A stretch of DNA of 64,000 nt from Methanobrevibacter_A sp964431035 (GCA_964431035.1 CAYSIF010000001.1:36950-100949), one strand, 5' to 3'. Positions 26,186 through 35,416 are shown, numbered from the stretch's first letter. Numbers and translations: made by a program. Notes: a model not told the origin generated them from the sequence alone.

Positions 26186-27358
26186 TTAAATATCAGAGAA
26201 TACTTCATCTAATATTTTAACCATTTTATCTATATCTTCTTTTGTTATTATTAGTGGAGGTGCGAATCTTAGTACACTTCCAGCTGTGCAGTTTATTAGC
26301 ACTCCTTTTTCTCTCATTTTATCCACTATTTCTGCACCAGCGAAGTTTAATTCTAGTCCTTGTAGTAGTCCTAGTCCTCTAACATCTACTATGAAATCGT
26401 ATTTTTCTTTTAATTCTAATAATTTGTTTTGTAAGTATTCTCCCATGTTTTTTACATTGGAGAGTATTTTATCTTCTTCTATTATTTCAAGTGTAGTGTT
26501 TGCTACTGCACATGCTAGTGGGTTTCCACCGAATGTTGATCCGTGGTCTCCTGGTACGAATCCTTTACTTACTTCTTCTGTTGCAAGTGTTGCACCTATT
26601 GGGAATCCGCTTCCTAGTCCTTTTGCAAGGGATACTATGTCTGGTTTGAGATTGTAGGTTTGTGATGCTAAAAATTCTCCACATCTTCCTACTCCGGTTT
26701 GCACTTCATCTATTATTAGGAGGATTTTATTTTCTTCACATATTTTTTCTACTTCTTTTATGTATTCTTTTGAAGCTACATTAATTCCTCCTTCTCCTTG
26801 AACGACTTCTAACATTATTGCAGCTGTGTTGTTATCTACTGCATCTTTTAATGCTTGTGTGTCGTTGAATTCTACGTGTTTGAAACCTGGAGGTAGTGGT
26901 TTGAATGGGAGTTTGTATTGGTCTTGTCCTGTTGCTGTTACTGTTAGCATTGTTCTTCCGTGGAATGAGTCTATTGCTGTTATTATGTTTTCTTTTCCTG
27001 TGTATTTTCTTGCTAGTTTTATTGCTGCTTCGTTTGCTTCTGCTCCACTATTGGAGAAGAATACTCTGTCCAGTTTTGTGGTTTTTGCTAGTTTTTCTGC
27101 TACTTTTGCTGCTGGTTCGTTGTAGTAGATGTTAGAACAGTGCATCATTTTTTCTGCTTGTTCTTGTAATGTTTTAACTACTCTTTCATCAGTTTGTCCT
27201 AGGTTGTTTACTGCTATACCTGCGAAGAAATCTAAGTATTCATTGTTATCTGTATCATATACAGTTTGTTTGTGTCCATGGTCTAAGACTATTGGTTGTC
27301 TTCCATAAGTATTCATTATATATTTATCGCATTTGTTTTTTATTTCATCTGTTTTCAA
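26186..27358 (-). CDS. argD: Acetylornithine aminotransferase
   Basis: A class III PLP aminotransferase of 390 aa for arginine synthesis, which may also serve the succinyl-diaminopimelate step. The PLP lysine is Lys246 (SLAKGLGSGFPIG), preceded by LLIIDEVQTGVGRCG; the FSNSGAEANEAAIKLAR motif is typical of ArgD. The start is a TTG at 27,358, ten bases after a perfect GGAGG; the first internal ATG would delete 14 residues. It stands alone, facing the cyclophilin gene divergently. Confidence 0.93.
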   Translation of the reverse strand: MKTDEIKNKCDKYIMNTYGRQPIVLDHGHKQTVYDTDNNEYLDFFAGIAVNNLGQTDERVVKTLQEQAEKMMHCSNIYYNEPAAKVAEKLAKTTKLDRVFFSNSGAEANEAAIKLARKYTGKENIITAIDSFHGRTMLTVTATGQDQYKLPFKPLPPGFKHVEFNDTQALKDAVDNNTAAIMLEVVQGEGGINVASKEYIKEVEKICEENKILLIIDEVQTGVGRCGEFLASQTYNLKPDIVSLAKGLGSGFPIGATLATEEVSKGFVPGDHGSTFGGNPLACAVANTTLEIIEEDKILSNVKNMGEYLQNKLLELKEKYDFIVDVRGLGLLQGLELNFAGAEIVDKMREKGVLINCTAGSVLRFAPPLIITKEDIDKMVKILDEVFSDI

Positions 27359-27545
27359 TTTTATTATACCTCCATAAATCTTATTCTTAGTTAATTTATT
27401 AAAATAATATTATATAAATCTTTTTTAATTAATTATTCCTTTAGTTAAATGATTATTAAAGCTGATTTATATTATAGGATACTTTTTTTAATTAAAAAAG
27501 TATATTATATATGAAAAAATAATAAAAGTATTGGTGAAAAATTAT

Positions 27546-27974
27546 ATGAAAACTGCAACTATTGAAACTGATAAAGGAAATATTGTATTAGAATTATTCC
27601 CAAATGAAGCTCCTGGAACTGTTGCTAACTTTGAAAAATTAGCTAATGAAGGTTTTTATGATGGATTAACTTTCCATAGAGTAATACCTGATTTTGTTAT
27701 TCAAGGCGGTTGTCCTAATGGTAATGGTACTGGAGGTCCAGGTTACACTATAAAGTGTGAAACTGAAGGTAACCCTCATAAACATGGTACTGGTGCTTTA
27801 TCTATGGCTCATGCAGGTAAAGATACTGGTGGAAGTCAATTTTTCATAACTCATTCCCCTCAACCTCATCTTGATGGTGTTCATACTGTATTTGGACAAG
27901 TTATTGAAGGTATGGATGTTGTTAATTCTATTCAACAAGGGGACAAAATGAACAAAGTTACTATTAAAGGTTAA
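27546..27974 (+). CDS. Cyclophilin-type peptidyl-prolyl cis-trans isomerase
   Basis: The 142 aa protein has the small archaeal cyclophilin pattern: FHRVIPDFVIQGGCPNGNG, the GTGALSMAHAG strand and GGSQFFIT, with His in HLDGVHTVFG. It catalyses proline isomerisation during protein folding in the cytoplasm. The TTG GTG codons at 27,531-27,536 form the ribosome binding site TTGGTGA; the ATG at 27,546 is the start. Confidence 0.93.
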   Translation: MKTATIETDKGNIVLELFPNEAPGTVANFEKLANEGFYDGLTFHRVIPDFVIQGGCPNGNGTGGPGYTIKCETEGNPHKHGTGALSMAHAGKDTGGSQFFITHSPQPHLDGVHTVFGQVIEGMDVVNSIQQGDKMNKVTIKG

Positions 27975-27995
27975 AAAAAGAGTTTAATATTTTTT

Positions 27996-28955
27996 TTAGC
28001 TTTTCTTATTTTTTTCTTTTATTTTATCCATTAGTCCTGATTTTCTTGCATAATGGAATAAGTATAATTGTGTGTATCCTGCATATTCTCCGAATTTGTT
28101 TATTCCGAAGTCGCGGGCTTTTTTTGCTGATATTTCTTTTTGGTTGAAGTATAGGTATGATATTATTCTTTTTATCCATACGTCTGATGGGAATGCTTCT
28201 TTAAATCCGAATCCATATAGGAGTATGCAGTCTGCTACTTTTGGTCCTACTCCTGGTAGTTTTATTATTGTTTCGAATGCTTCTTCGTAAGACATTTTGA
28301 ATATTTCGTTGTAGTTTAGTTCTTTTGTGAATATGTTTGATGTTTCTATCATGTATTTGTCTCTGTATCCTACTCCACAGGCTTTTAGGTTGTTTGTGCA
28401 GTTTTTTATGTTTTTTTGTGTTTTTTCGTGTTCTGTTGTTTCATTTTGATGTACTTTTGATAGTTTTTCTGGTGTTGGGAATGAGTAGAAGTTTCCTGAT
28501 TGGAATGTGTGTTTTTCTCCCCATTTGTGTTTTATTGTGTTTATTGAGTTTGTCCATCTTTTTATTGAGTTGTTTGCACTGCATATTGAGGATATTATGC
28601 ATTCGTATGGGTCTTTTGCTAGGAATAGTCTTAGTCCTTGGCAGAATTTTATTGCGTCGTTTAGTTGGAATTCTTCTGTTAGTGTGTTGTAGAATTTGTC
28701 TAGGTTGAAGTTTAAGTCGAATATTTTTTCTATTTCTTGTTGGATTTGTTTTTCTTGTATTTTTGTGTTGTTTAGTGTTTCGTATTCTATTTTTAGTGAG
28801 TTGATGTTTTTTTGTGATAGTTTTATGAGTATTGGTGTGTTGTTTATGTTTATTGTTTCCCAGTATTGGTTGTTTTCTGTTTTGAACCATGGTGGTTGTG
28901 ATGTTTGGCCTGATATTTGTGTTAGGTTTAGGTCTATGAGTTTTTCTATTTTCAT
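27996..28955 (-). CDS. OGG1-type 8-oxoguanine DNA glycosylase/lyase
   Basis: The 319 aa protein has an N-terminal TBP-like half and a C-terminal helix-hairpin-helix glycosylase with LPGVGPKVADCILL (catalytic Lys239) and EAFPSDVWIKR (catalytic Asp258). This is the bifunctional OGG type, which removes 8-oxoguanine and cuts the strand. The central ISSICSANNSIKRW matches the eukaryote-like OGG1 pattern rather than the shorter AGOG or Ogg2. Coding strand is strongly A/C-rich. Confidence 0.88.
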   Translation of the reverse strand: MKIEKLIDLNLTQISGQTSQPPWFKTENNQYWETININNTPILIKLSQKNINSLKIEYETLNNTKIQEKQIQQEIEKIFDLNFNLDKFYNTLTEEFQLNDAIKFCQGLRLFLAKDPYECIISSICSANNSIKRWTNSINTIKHKWGEKHTFQSGNFYSFPTPEKLSKVHQNETTEHEKTQKNIKNCTNNLKACGVGYRDKYMIETSNIFTKELNYNEIFKMSYEEAFETIIKLPGVGPKVADCILLYGFGFKEAFPSDVWIKRIISYLYFNQKEISAKKARDFGINKFGEYAGYTQLYLFHYARKSGLMDKIKEKNKKS

Positions 28956-28977
28956 AAGTAACTTAGTTAATGTTTTT

Positions 28978-29799
28978 TTATCTGATGTTTATTTGGTTTT
29001 CTTTTAGGTATTTTTTAACATTTGGTATGCTGTATTCGTTGAAGTGGAATATGCTTGCTGCTAGTGCTGCGCTTACGTCTGTTTTGTCGAATACTTCTTT
29101 GATGTGTTCTGGTTTTCCTACTCCTCCTGATGCTATTACTGGTATGTCTACGTTGTCGTTTATTGCTTTGGTTAGTTCTATGTCGTAGCCGTTTTTTGTT
29201 CCGTCTCCATCCATGGAGGTTAGTAGTATTTCTCCTGCTCCTCTTTCTTGGCATTCTTGTGCCCATGATATTGCATCTATTCCTGTGAATTCTCTTCCTC
29301 CGTAGATGCTGCAGTCGAACCAGCATAGTCCTTTGTCTGTTTCGAATATGTTTTTTCCTGGTGCTTCTTTTTCGTCTTGTATGTATTTTCTTTTTGCATC
29401 TATTCCTATTACTACTGCTTGGGATCCTACGACTTTTGATGCGTCTGTTAATAGTTGTGGGTTTTTTATTGCTGCTGTGTTTGTGGAGCATTTGTCTGCT
29501 CCGGATTTTAACATGTTAACATAGTCTTCAACTTTTCGTATTCCTCCTCCTACACATATTGGTATGAATACGTTTTCTGTTAGGCGTTGTATTACGTCTG
29601 CCATTGTTTCTCTTCTTTCATGTGATGCGGTTATGTCTAGTATTACTATTTCGTCTGCTCCTTCTTCGTAGTATCGTGTTGCTAGTTCTACTGGGTTTCC
29701 TGCATATTTTATTTGTTTGAATTCTACGCCTTTTACTACTCGTCCTTGTGGTACTTGTAAATCGCAATCTAAACAGGGTATGATCCTTTTTGTTAACAT
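28978..29799 (-). CDS. hisF: Imidazole glycerol phosphate synthase, cyclase subunit HisF
   Basis: The TIM-barrel partner of HisH, closing the imidazole ring and releasing AICAR. The sequence starts MLTKRIIPCLDCDLQVPQG, with the N-terminal catalytic aspartate near residue 11 and the phosphate loops ICVGGGIR and ASGGVG. An upstream in-frame ATG (29,817) would add six residues; the conserved start is the ATG at 29,799 (273 aa). An insertion around KYIQDEKEAPGKNIFETDKG is a feature of some archaeal HisF. hisH is about 24 kb away. Confidence 0.95.
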   Translation of the reverse strand: MLTKRIIPCLDCDLQVPQGRVVKGVEFKQIKYAGNPVELATRYYEEGADEIVILDITASHERRETMADVIQRLTENVFIPICVGGGIRKVEDYVNMLKSGADKCSTNTAAIKNPQLLTDASKVVGSQAVVIGIDAKRKYIQDEKEAPGKNIFETDKGLCWFDCSIYGGREFTGIDAISWAQECQERGAGEILLTSMDGDGTKNGYDIELTKAINDNVDIPVIASGGVGKPEHIKEVFDKTDVSAALAASIFHFNEYSIPNVKKYLKENQINIR

Positions 29800-29853
29800 T
29801 TTTATACTCTTTCCCATTATGTTTTTTGTATTATTAAATAAATTTATTAATAA

Positions 29854-29868
29854 AAAAATATATAATTT
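29854..29868 (+). promoter_or_regulatory. TATA box for tRNA-Arg(TCG)
   Basis: The plus strand reads AAAAATATATAATTT centred about 36 bases before the tRNA 5' end, a good archaeal TATA position. Confidence 0.5.
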
Positions 29869-29895
29869 TATATTTATATGGTGAAACTTTTTTTT

Positions 29896-29969
29896 GGTCC
29901 TATGGTCTAGCCTGGAATGACGCGGGACTTCGGATCCCGAGATCGGGGGTTCAAATCCCCCTAGGTCCG
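29896..29969 (+). tRNA. tRNA-Arg (anticodon TCG)
   Basis: A 74-nt cloverleaf: acceptor GGTCCTA against TAGGTCC with G as discriminator, anticodon stem CGGGA/TCCCG around loop CTTCGGA, and T arm GGGGG/CCCCC with TTCAAAT. The loop gives anticodon UCG, which reads CGA and probably all CGN codons. Position 3 pairs T with T at position 70, a mismatch in an otherwise complete acceptor stem. No CCA is encoded; a T run follows directly. Confidence 0.9.
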
Positions 29970-29976
29970 TATTTTT

Positions 29977-31803
29977 TTATATTTTATCTGGTGTTATTAT
30001 TGCTTCTTTGAAGAATTCTGGTATTAGTTTTTTGTATATTGGACTTTTAAGAAGCATGTTAATGTCGCTATCTAGTATGTATGTTGCACAGTAATCGTCT
30101 TCTGCTCGCATTCCTCTTCCGTATGTTTGTGCTAGTGTCATTGCTGTTTTATATGCGTACCATCTGCTGTCTCTTTTTCTTCTTTGGTTGACTTGTTTGT
30201 CTCCGAGATATGGGAATGGTATTTTGTATATTATTTGGAATCTGCATTTGTCGTATGGTAGGTCTACTCCTTCGCTCATTGATGGTGATACTAGTACTAG
30301 TGGGTTGTCGTCGTCTTCGAAGTATTTTAGTACTCTTTCTCTGTTTCTTGATGTGTGTGATATTAGTCTTGAGTTTGGCAGGTTTCGTGTTACGTAGTTT
30401 TGGCATTTGTAACTGTTTGTGTGTATTAGTCCTTTGTCTTCTGAGTGTTTTTCTAGTATTTTTTTAAGTATTGGTAGTGTTTTTGGTGCTGTTCTTTTTA
30501 TTCTGCTTGCACTCATTTTTCCTGCTAAGTCTAGGTATATTGGTCTGTTTTCAACTGCAAATGGGCTGTCTACTTTTATGTGGAATACTTCTTTTGGGTT
30601 TAGTCCTAGCCATTTTGAGAACATTTGGTGTGAGAGTATTGTTGCACTTAAGAATATTATAACGTCTCCGTATTGGAATAGGTAGTCTTTTGCATAGTGG
30701 TTTACTTTTAGTGGTTTGAATGATACTCCTTCTTCGTTTGGGTCTATTACCCAGTTTCTTGGTTCGTTTTTAAGGTTGTCTTTTAGGCTTTTGAGTCTGG
30801 ATATTGTTGATTTTATTCTGTCTGCTTTGTTTTTAGGAAGGTCTTTTACTTCAATGTCTTCGTATGCATCGTATATTGCTTCTATTTCCATTATCCAGTC
30901 TTCAACTTCTCCACTGTGTATTGTTTTTGGGCTTATTACTTTTTGTATGTCTTTTTCTAGTCTTCTGTTGTAGAGGTTGACTTCCAGTATTTTCATTAGT
31001 TTGTCTTCGATGTTGTGTGCTTCGTCTAGTATTAGTAGGCTTCTTGGTGCGAAGTGTTTTACGTAGTTTAGTTCTAGTATTGCGTAGTCGTAGTTCATTA
31101 GTGTTATTTGTGAGTTTATTGCGTTTGCTTTTTGTTGCCAGTAGTGGCAGTGGTTGTCTGATTGGTAGAATATTACTCCTCCCCATGAGTCTTCGAATGC
31201 TTCTTCTGAGCTTAGTGTTGGGTTTTTACCTATTCCGTAGGGGCAGATGAATTTTGATGATGTTGGTGATGTTTTGCATGTTCCCATGTCACAGGTCATT
31301 TCTATGTTGTGTAGACAGGAGAAGTTGGATCTTCCTTTTACTAGTGGGAAGTTGAATTCGTTTTGGTATTGTGCTTGTAGTTGTTTTGTCATTGTTAGAA
31401 TGTATGCTGAGTCGTACATTCTTGCTAGTGTTGTTGCTACTGCTGATTTTCCTGTACCTGTTCCTGCTTCTAGTATTATGTATTTGAAGCCTTTGCTTAT
31501 TGCTTCTTCTATATCTTCAATTATTTCTAGTTGTCCTTCACGTGGGTTTGGGAATGGGAAGTTTTCAAGTATTTCATCCCTTATGTATGGATATTTGTCT
31601 TTTAGTTTGAGTATTTCTTCTGTTGATAGAGAATTTTCTTCTAGAGAGTACATGTCTGGTATTATTCCATCTAATTTTGGCTTATATGTTTCAAATGAGT
31701 CTAGACTAGATGGTTTGGTGGTTTTCTTTGGGTTTGTATAATTTCCACATGTACAGTTTTCTTTTAACATTCCACATTCTTGACAAAAAATAGAGTTTGA
31801 CAT
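29977..31803 (-). CDS. XPD/DinG-like superfamily 2 DNA helicase
   Basis: The 608 aa protein has a P-loop LEAGTGTGKS (111-120), a DEAH box at 260-263 (LILDEAHNIED), and C-terminal motifs SPSMSEGVDLPY and QTYGRGMRAEDD. Between motif I and DEAH, Cys163, 171, 176, 187 and 219 provide the 4Fe-4S ligands seen in XPD, FANCJ and DinG helicases. An extra N-terminal zinc finger (CQEC...CTC, Cys7, 10, 17, 19) precedes the helicase core. It unwinds DNA 5' to 3' in repair or replication restart by family analogy. Coding strand strongly A/C-rich. Confidence 0.88.
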   Translation of the reverse strand: MSNSIFCQECGMLKENCTCGNYTNPKKTTKPSSLDSFETYKPKLDGIIPDMYSLEENSLSTEEILKLKDKYPYIRDEILENFPFPNPREGQLEIIEDIEEAISKGFKYIILEAGTGTGKSAVATTLARMYDSAYILTMTKQLQAQYQNEFNFPLVKGRSNFSCLHNIEMTCDMGTCKTSPTSSKFICPYGIGKNPTLSSEEAFEDSWGGVIFYQSDNHCHYWQQKANAINSQITLMNYDYAILELNYVKHFAPRSLLILDEAHNIEDKLMKILEVNLYNRRLEKDIQKVISPKTIHSGEVEDWIMEIEAIYDAYEDIEVKDLPKNKADRIKSTISRLKSLKDNLKNEPRNWVIDPNEEGVSFKPLKVNHYAKDYLFQYGDVIIFLSATILSHQMFSKWLGLNPKEVFHIKVDSPFAVENRPIYLDLAGKMSASRIKRTAPKTLPILKKILEKHSEDKGLIHTNSYKCQNYVTRNLPNSRLISHTSRNRERVLKYFEDDDNPLVLVSPSMSEGVDLPYDKCRFQIIYKIPFPYLGDKQVNQRRKRDSRWYAYKTAMTLAQTYGRGMRAEDDYCATYILDSDINMLLKSPIYKKLIPEFFKEAIITPDKI

Positions 31804-31915
31804 CAATATTTATTATTGTTTTTGATAATATATAAAGTAAAAAAGGGGAAATAATATAATATATTATAAATTATATTTTTTTTAGAAATTATTTTTTTAT
31901 GGTGATTGATTTATT

Positions 31916-32608
31916 ATGAGTAAAGGAAAACTTATTGGGATTGGTGTAGGTCCTGGAGATGTTGAATTATTAACTATTAAAGCATGTAAGATTTTAAAAA
32001 GTGTACCTGTGATTTGTTCACCTCGTTCTTCTAGTAAAAAGGATAGTATTGCATTATCTATTATAAAGCCTATTATTAAAGACCGTGGCGATGATTTGTT
32101 TATTATAGATCCTGTTTTTCCTATGGTTGAAGATGAGGATACATTGGAGAAACATTGGGATGAAGCTGCAAATAGTATTAGTGAATGTTTAGATAGTGGT
32201 AAGGATGTTGCTTTTATTACTTTAGGTGATCCTGCTATTTTCTCTACTTTTTCTTATGTTCTTGAAAGGTTATCTGGTGATTATGAGGTTGAGATGGTTC
32301 CTGGTATAACTGCTTGTACTGCTTGTGCTTCAAGTATTGGTAAACCTTTAGTTGAAAAGAATGAAGTTTTAAGTATTGTTCCAAAAATTGATAATCGTAT
32401 TGAGAATATTATAAATGATGGTGATTCTATAGTGTTAATGAAACCTTCACGTAATAGTGAGGAGTTAGAGAGTATTATTGAATCTAAATCTTATGAAAAG
32501 GAAATATATTCTATTGAAAAGTGTAGTATGGAAGATGAGCGCATTATTGAAGGTTTTTCTAAGGATAAGCCTTATTTAACTACAACTTTAATAAAATTTA
32601 AAAAATAA
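31916..32608 (+). CDS. cbiL: Cobalt-factor II (precorrin-2) C20-methyltransferase
   Basis: The 230 aa protein has the tetrapyrrole methylase signature KLIGIGVGPGDVELLTIKAC at the N-terminus, the FITLGDPAIFSTFSYVLERL segment, and VPGITACTACASSIGKPLV, which together identify the C20 enzyme of anaerobic cobamide synthesis. Cobamide is needed for methyl transfer in methanogenesis from methanol. The start follows GGTGATTGATTTATT. No other cobamide genes are adjacent. Confidence 0.92.
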   Translation: MSKGKLIGIGVGPGDVELLTIKACKILKSVPVICSPRSSSKKDSIALSIIKPIIKDRGDDLFIIDPVFPMVEDEDTLEKHWDEAANSISECLDSGKDVAFITLGDPAIFSTFSYVLERLSGDYEVEMVPGITACTACASSIGKPLVEKNEVLSIVPKIDNRIENIINDGDSIVLMKPSRNSEELESIIESKSYEKEIYSIEKCSMEDERIIEGFSKDKPYLTTTLIKFKK

Positions 32609-32624
32609 GTAAAAATTTCTTTTT

Positions 32625-33413
32625 TTATTCTGTTGCAGGTTCTACTAGGAATTTGCAACAATCATCACCCATGGTGTAGCACATTACTTCTGTTACATTA
32701 ACTTTTTTCTCTAGGTGATTTGTTAATAAGGATTCTATAATTCCAGCATCTAAGAAGCATACTGGTTTTCCGACTTTTGGTAGTAATCCGCATTCAAAAC
32801 AATCTACATTTGTTATTTCTATTATATCTCCGAAGTCTATGGATAGTTTTCCAAGTCCATTGTCTCTCCAGAATTCTATAATATTTTCTGCGAATTTTTC
32901 TGTATCGTCGTCTTTTAGTTTTTCGTATAATGCCATACCTAATTGTTTTCCTGTATCTAATAGTAATGGATCTATATTGAATCCTTCTTGTATTAGTTTT
33001 GAACGTAGGGTATGGAATAGTAAAAATGAGAATTTGAAGTCTTCTTCTTTTAATATGTTTTCAACTAGGAAGTTTGCTTTTATTTCTTCTATTTCTGTAT
33101 AATCAGAGTGTTTTATTTCTCCTAGTTTTCTTGAGTTAACGTAGAATATTTTTTTTCTGTTGTCTGTTGGATTTGATTTGTATGATACTAATCCATCTTC
33201 TCTTAAAGATTTTAAATGTGCGGATATTGTTGATTTGGATTTTCCAGTGTTTTTTACAATGTCATCGAATTCCATTTCAGTAGTTGATAGCATTGATAGT
33301 ATTAATAGTTTAACTGGACTTTTAACAACATTTATTTTATTTTTTTCTCCATCTTCTTTTGAGAAGATTTGAACAGGTAATGGTTTTTCTTCAAAATTTA
33401 TGTTTTCTGCCAT
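32625..33413 (-). CDS. ArsR-like transcriptional regulator with V4R domain
   Basis: The 262 aa protein has an N-terminal winged helix (about 28-95: VKLLILSMLSTTEMEFDDIV, then STISAHLKSLREDGLVSYKS) and a C-terminal V4R domain (about 110-260). The V4R part has cysteines in CFECGLLPKVGKPVCF and MCYTMGDDCCKFLVEP, likely for binding a small hydrophobic ligand or metal. Such regulators are common in methanogens. It converges on cbiL and stands divergent from fprA, so it could control the fprA-rubrerythrin genes, though only position supports this. Confidence 0.82.
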   Translation of the reverse strand: MAENINFEEKPLPVQIFSKEDGEKNKINVVKSPVKLLILSMLSTTEMEFDDIVKNTGKSKSTISAHLKSLREDGLVSYKSNPTDNRKKIFYVNSRKLGEIKHSDYTEIEEIKANFLVENILKEEDFKFSFLLFHTLRSKLIQEGFNIDPLLLDTGKQLGMALYEKLKDDDTEKFAENIIEFWRDNGLGKLSIDFGDIIEITNVDCFECGLLPKVGKPVCFLDAGIIESLLTNHLEKKVNVTEVMCYTMGDDCCKFLVEPATE

Positions 33414-33648
33414 TTTATTCTACTTAATCCTCATAAAATTTTTTATTTTTTTTCAATATATTTTTTTATTTTATGGTATTTATATTGTTTTTATATTATT
33501 TATACTTATGTTTAAATAGCTTTAACTACAATACTACAAATAATAATTATTTTTAAAATATAAGATATTAAACCAATAGTATTAACGGAATACAACTTTA
33601 TTTTAAATTTATATTATTAAAATAAACCTAAAATGAGGAGTATAATAA

Positions 33649-34884
33649 ATGAAAGCTAATGCACAAAAAATAGCAGACGGAGTATACTGGATTGGAGTAC
33701 TTGATTGGGATATTAGAACCTACCACGGATACACATTAGATGGAACAACCTACAATGCATATTTAGTATTCGGTGAAGATAAAACTGCAATAATAGATAA
33801 TGCATATCCAGGAAAAACCGAGGAAATAATGGCACGTATCGATGATGCATTCGAACAAGAAGGAAAACCTGTAAAAGTCGATTACATCATACAAAACCAT
33901 ATTGAAAAGGATCACAGTGGAGTCTTAGTAGACTTACATAAAAGATTCCCAGAAGCTCCTATATACTGTAGTAAAATAGCTGTTGAAGGATTAGAAAAAC
34001 ATTATCCTAAATTAAAAGGTTATGATTTCCAGGTAGTGGGAACTGGTGACTCACTTGACCTTGGTGGAAGAAGCTTCGCATTTTTAGATGCATTCCTATT
34101 ACACTGGCCAGATAGTATGTTCACATTACTTGTAGAAGATGGAATATTATTCCCAAATGATGCATTCGGACAACATTTATGTTACACCAAACGTTTCGAT
34201 GCAGATATTCCAGAAGAAATACTAATGGATGGTGCTAAAAAATTCTTTGCAAACCTAATAACACCACTTTCCAATAAAGTTCTTAAAAAATTCGAAGAAA
34301 TCATAGAACTTGGATTATTAGAAAAAGTAAAAACCATAGCACCAGCACATGGACAAATCTGGACAGATCCAATGAAAATAATAAATGCATACACTGGTTG
34401 GGCTACAGGAACACTAGCAGAAGACAAAATCACAATAGTCTATGACACAATGCACTATTCCACCCAAACAATGGCACATGAAATTGCAGAAGGAGCAATT
34501 AAAGAAGGTTACGATGTAGAAATGTACTTCTTACATGAAGATGAAAGAAGTGAAATCGTGAAAAGCATATTAACAAGTAAAGCAGTTGCATTCGGAGCAC
34601 CAGCAATAAACGACTTCCCATTCCCAAGTATAGGAGACTTACTATTCTATCTTAAAGGATTACACTTCAACAGAACAGGATTCAAAAGACCAGCAGTAAC
34701 ATTCGGATCCATGGGAGGAAAAGGAGGATCACCAGATATCATCGCAGAATACTTAAACGACTCAGGATTTGACGTTATAAACACTGATGAAATCAAATAC
34801 GTTCCAACAGAAGAAGAAAAAATAGAAGCATTCGAATTAGGAAGACAACTAGTAAAAGCAGCTAAAGAATTAAAAATTGAATAA
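33649..34884 (+). CDS. fprA: F420H2 oxidase FprA (flavodiiron protein)
   Basis: FprA reduces oxygen to water with F420H2, protecting methanogens from oxygen. The 411 aa protein has a metallo-beta-lactamase diiron domain with His84, Glu86, Asp88 and His89 (QNHIEKDHSGV), then a flavodoxin domain from about residue 260 (ITIVYDTMHYSTQ, and later FGSMGGKGGSPD). A GAGGAG site precedes the ATG, and a TATA-like AAATTTATATTA at 33,605-33,616 suggests a very short leader. A rubrerythrin gene follows, forming an oxygen and peroxide defence pair. Confidence 0.95.
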   Translation: MKANAQKIADGVYWIGVLDWDIRTYHGYTLDGTTYNAYLVFGEDKTAIIDNAYPGKTEEIMARIDDAFEQEGKPVKVDYIIQNHIEKDHSGVLVDLHKRFPEAPIYCSKIAVEGLEKHYPKLKGYDFQVVGTGDSLDLGGRSFAFLDAFLLHWPDSMFTLLVEDGILFPNDAFGQHLCYTKRFDADIPEEILMDGAKKFFANLITPLSNKVLKKFEEIIELGLLEKVKTIAPAHGQIWTDPMKIINAYTGWATGTLAEDKITIVYDTMHYSTQTMAHEIAEGAIKEGYDVEMYFLHEDERSEIVKSILTSKAVAFGAPAINDFPFPSIGDLLFYLKGLHFNRTGFKRPAVTFGSMGGKGGSPDIIAEYLNDSGFDVINTDEIKYVPTEEEKIEAFELGRQLVKAAKELKIE

Positions 34885-34980
34885 AAAAAAATTCAAATTA
34901 AAAATTTATTTATATTGATAAAAAACATAATATAAACATATAATATAAACTTTTAGAATAATTTAGGAGGATATATATTT

Positions 34981-35397
34981 ATGGCAGAATATGAAAGAAA
35001 AGTAGGAGTTACAGCAGGAACTCCTGTAGAAAAAGTAGTAGCAGCAAATTTCAACGGTGAAACCCAAGAAGTAGGTATCTACATGGCAATGGCTAGACAA
35101 GCATCTACCGAAGGTTACGGAGAATTAGCTGAAGTATTCAAAAGATTAGCATTCGAAGAAGCAGAACACGCAGCAAGATTTGCTGAAATGAACGGTGTAA
35201 TTAAACCAACATTAAGTGAAAACATTGACATGATGCTCGAAGGAGAATTAGCTGCAAACGTCGAAAAAAGAGAAGCTTCTGAAAAAGCACAAGAAGCAGG
35301 AATTGAAGACGCTGCTGACTTCTTCCGTGAAAGTTCCAAAGATGAAGGACGTCACTCCAGAATCTTAGAAGGAATTAAAGAAAGATACAACTTATAA
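34981..35397 (+). CDS. Rubrerythrin-like diiron protein without rubredoxin domain
   Basis: The 138 aa protein is a four-helix ferritin-like domain with the diiron motifs EEAEH (Glu60, His63) and DEGRH (Glu122, His125) plus helix-one Glu27/30. It stops right after the helix bundle and lacks the C-terminal rubredoxin (two CxxC pairs) of classic rubrerythrins, so its electron donor must be separate. A perfect AGGAGG site lies eight bases before the ATG. It follows fprA by 96 bases with its own TATA-like sequence. Role: probably peroxide reduction. Confidence 0.9.
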   Translation: MAEYERKVGVTAGTPVEKVVAANFNGETQEVGIYMAMARQASTEGYGELAEVFKRLAFEEAEHAARFAEMNGVIKPTLSENIDMMLEGELAANVEKREASEKAQEAGIEDAADFFRESSKDEGRHSRILEGIKERYNL

Positions 35398-35416
35398 GTT
35401 TAATTTTTTAAACTTA
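35395..35416 (+). terminator. Stem-loop terminator after the rubrerythrin gene
   Basis: TAAGTTTAA and TTAAACTTA form a perfect nine-base inverted repeat around TTTT, starting at the stop codon itself, followed by T-rich sequence. It is a likely terminator for the fprA-rubrerythrin region. Confidence 0.6.

Noticed and set aside
29896..29969. tRNA-Arg as an integration site for a mobile element
   Set aside because: No partial tRNA copy or integrase is found nearby on either side; core genes flank it.
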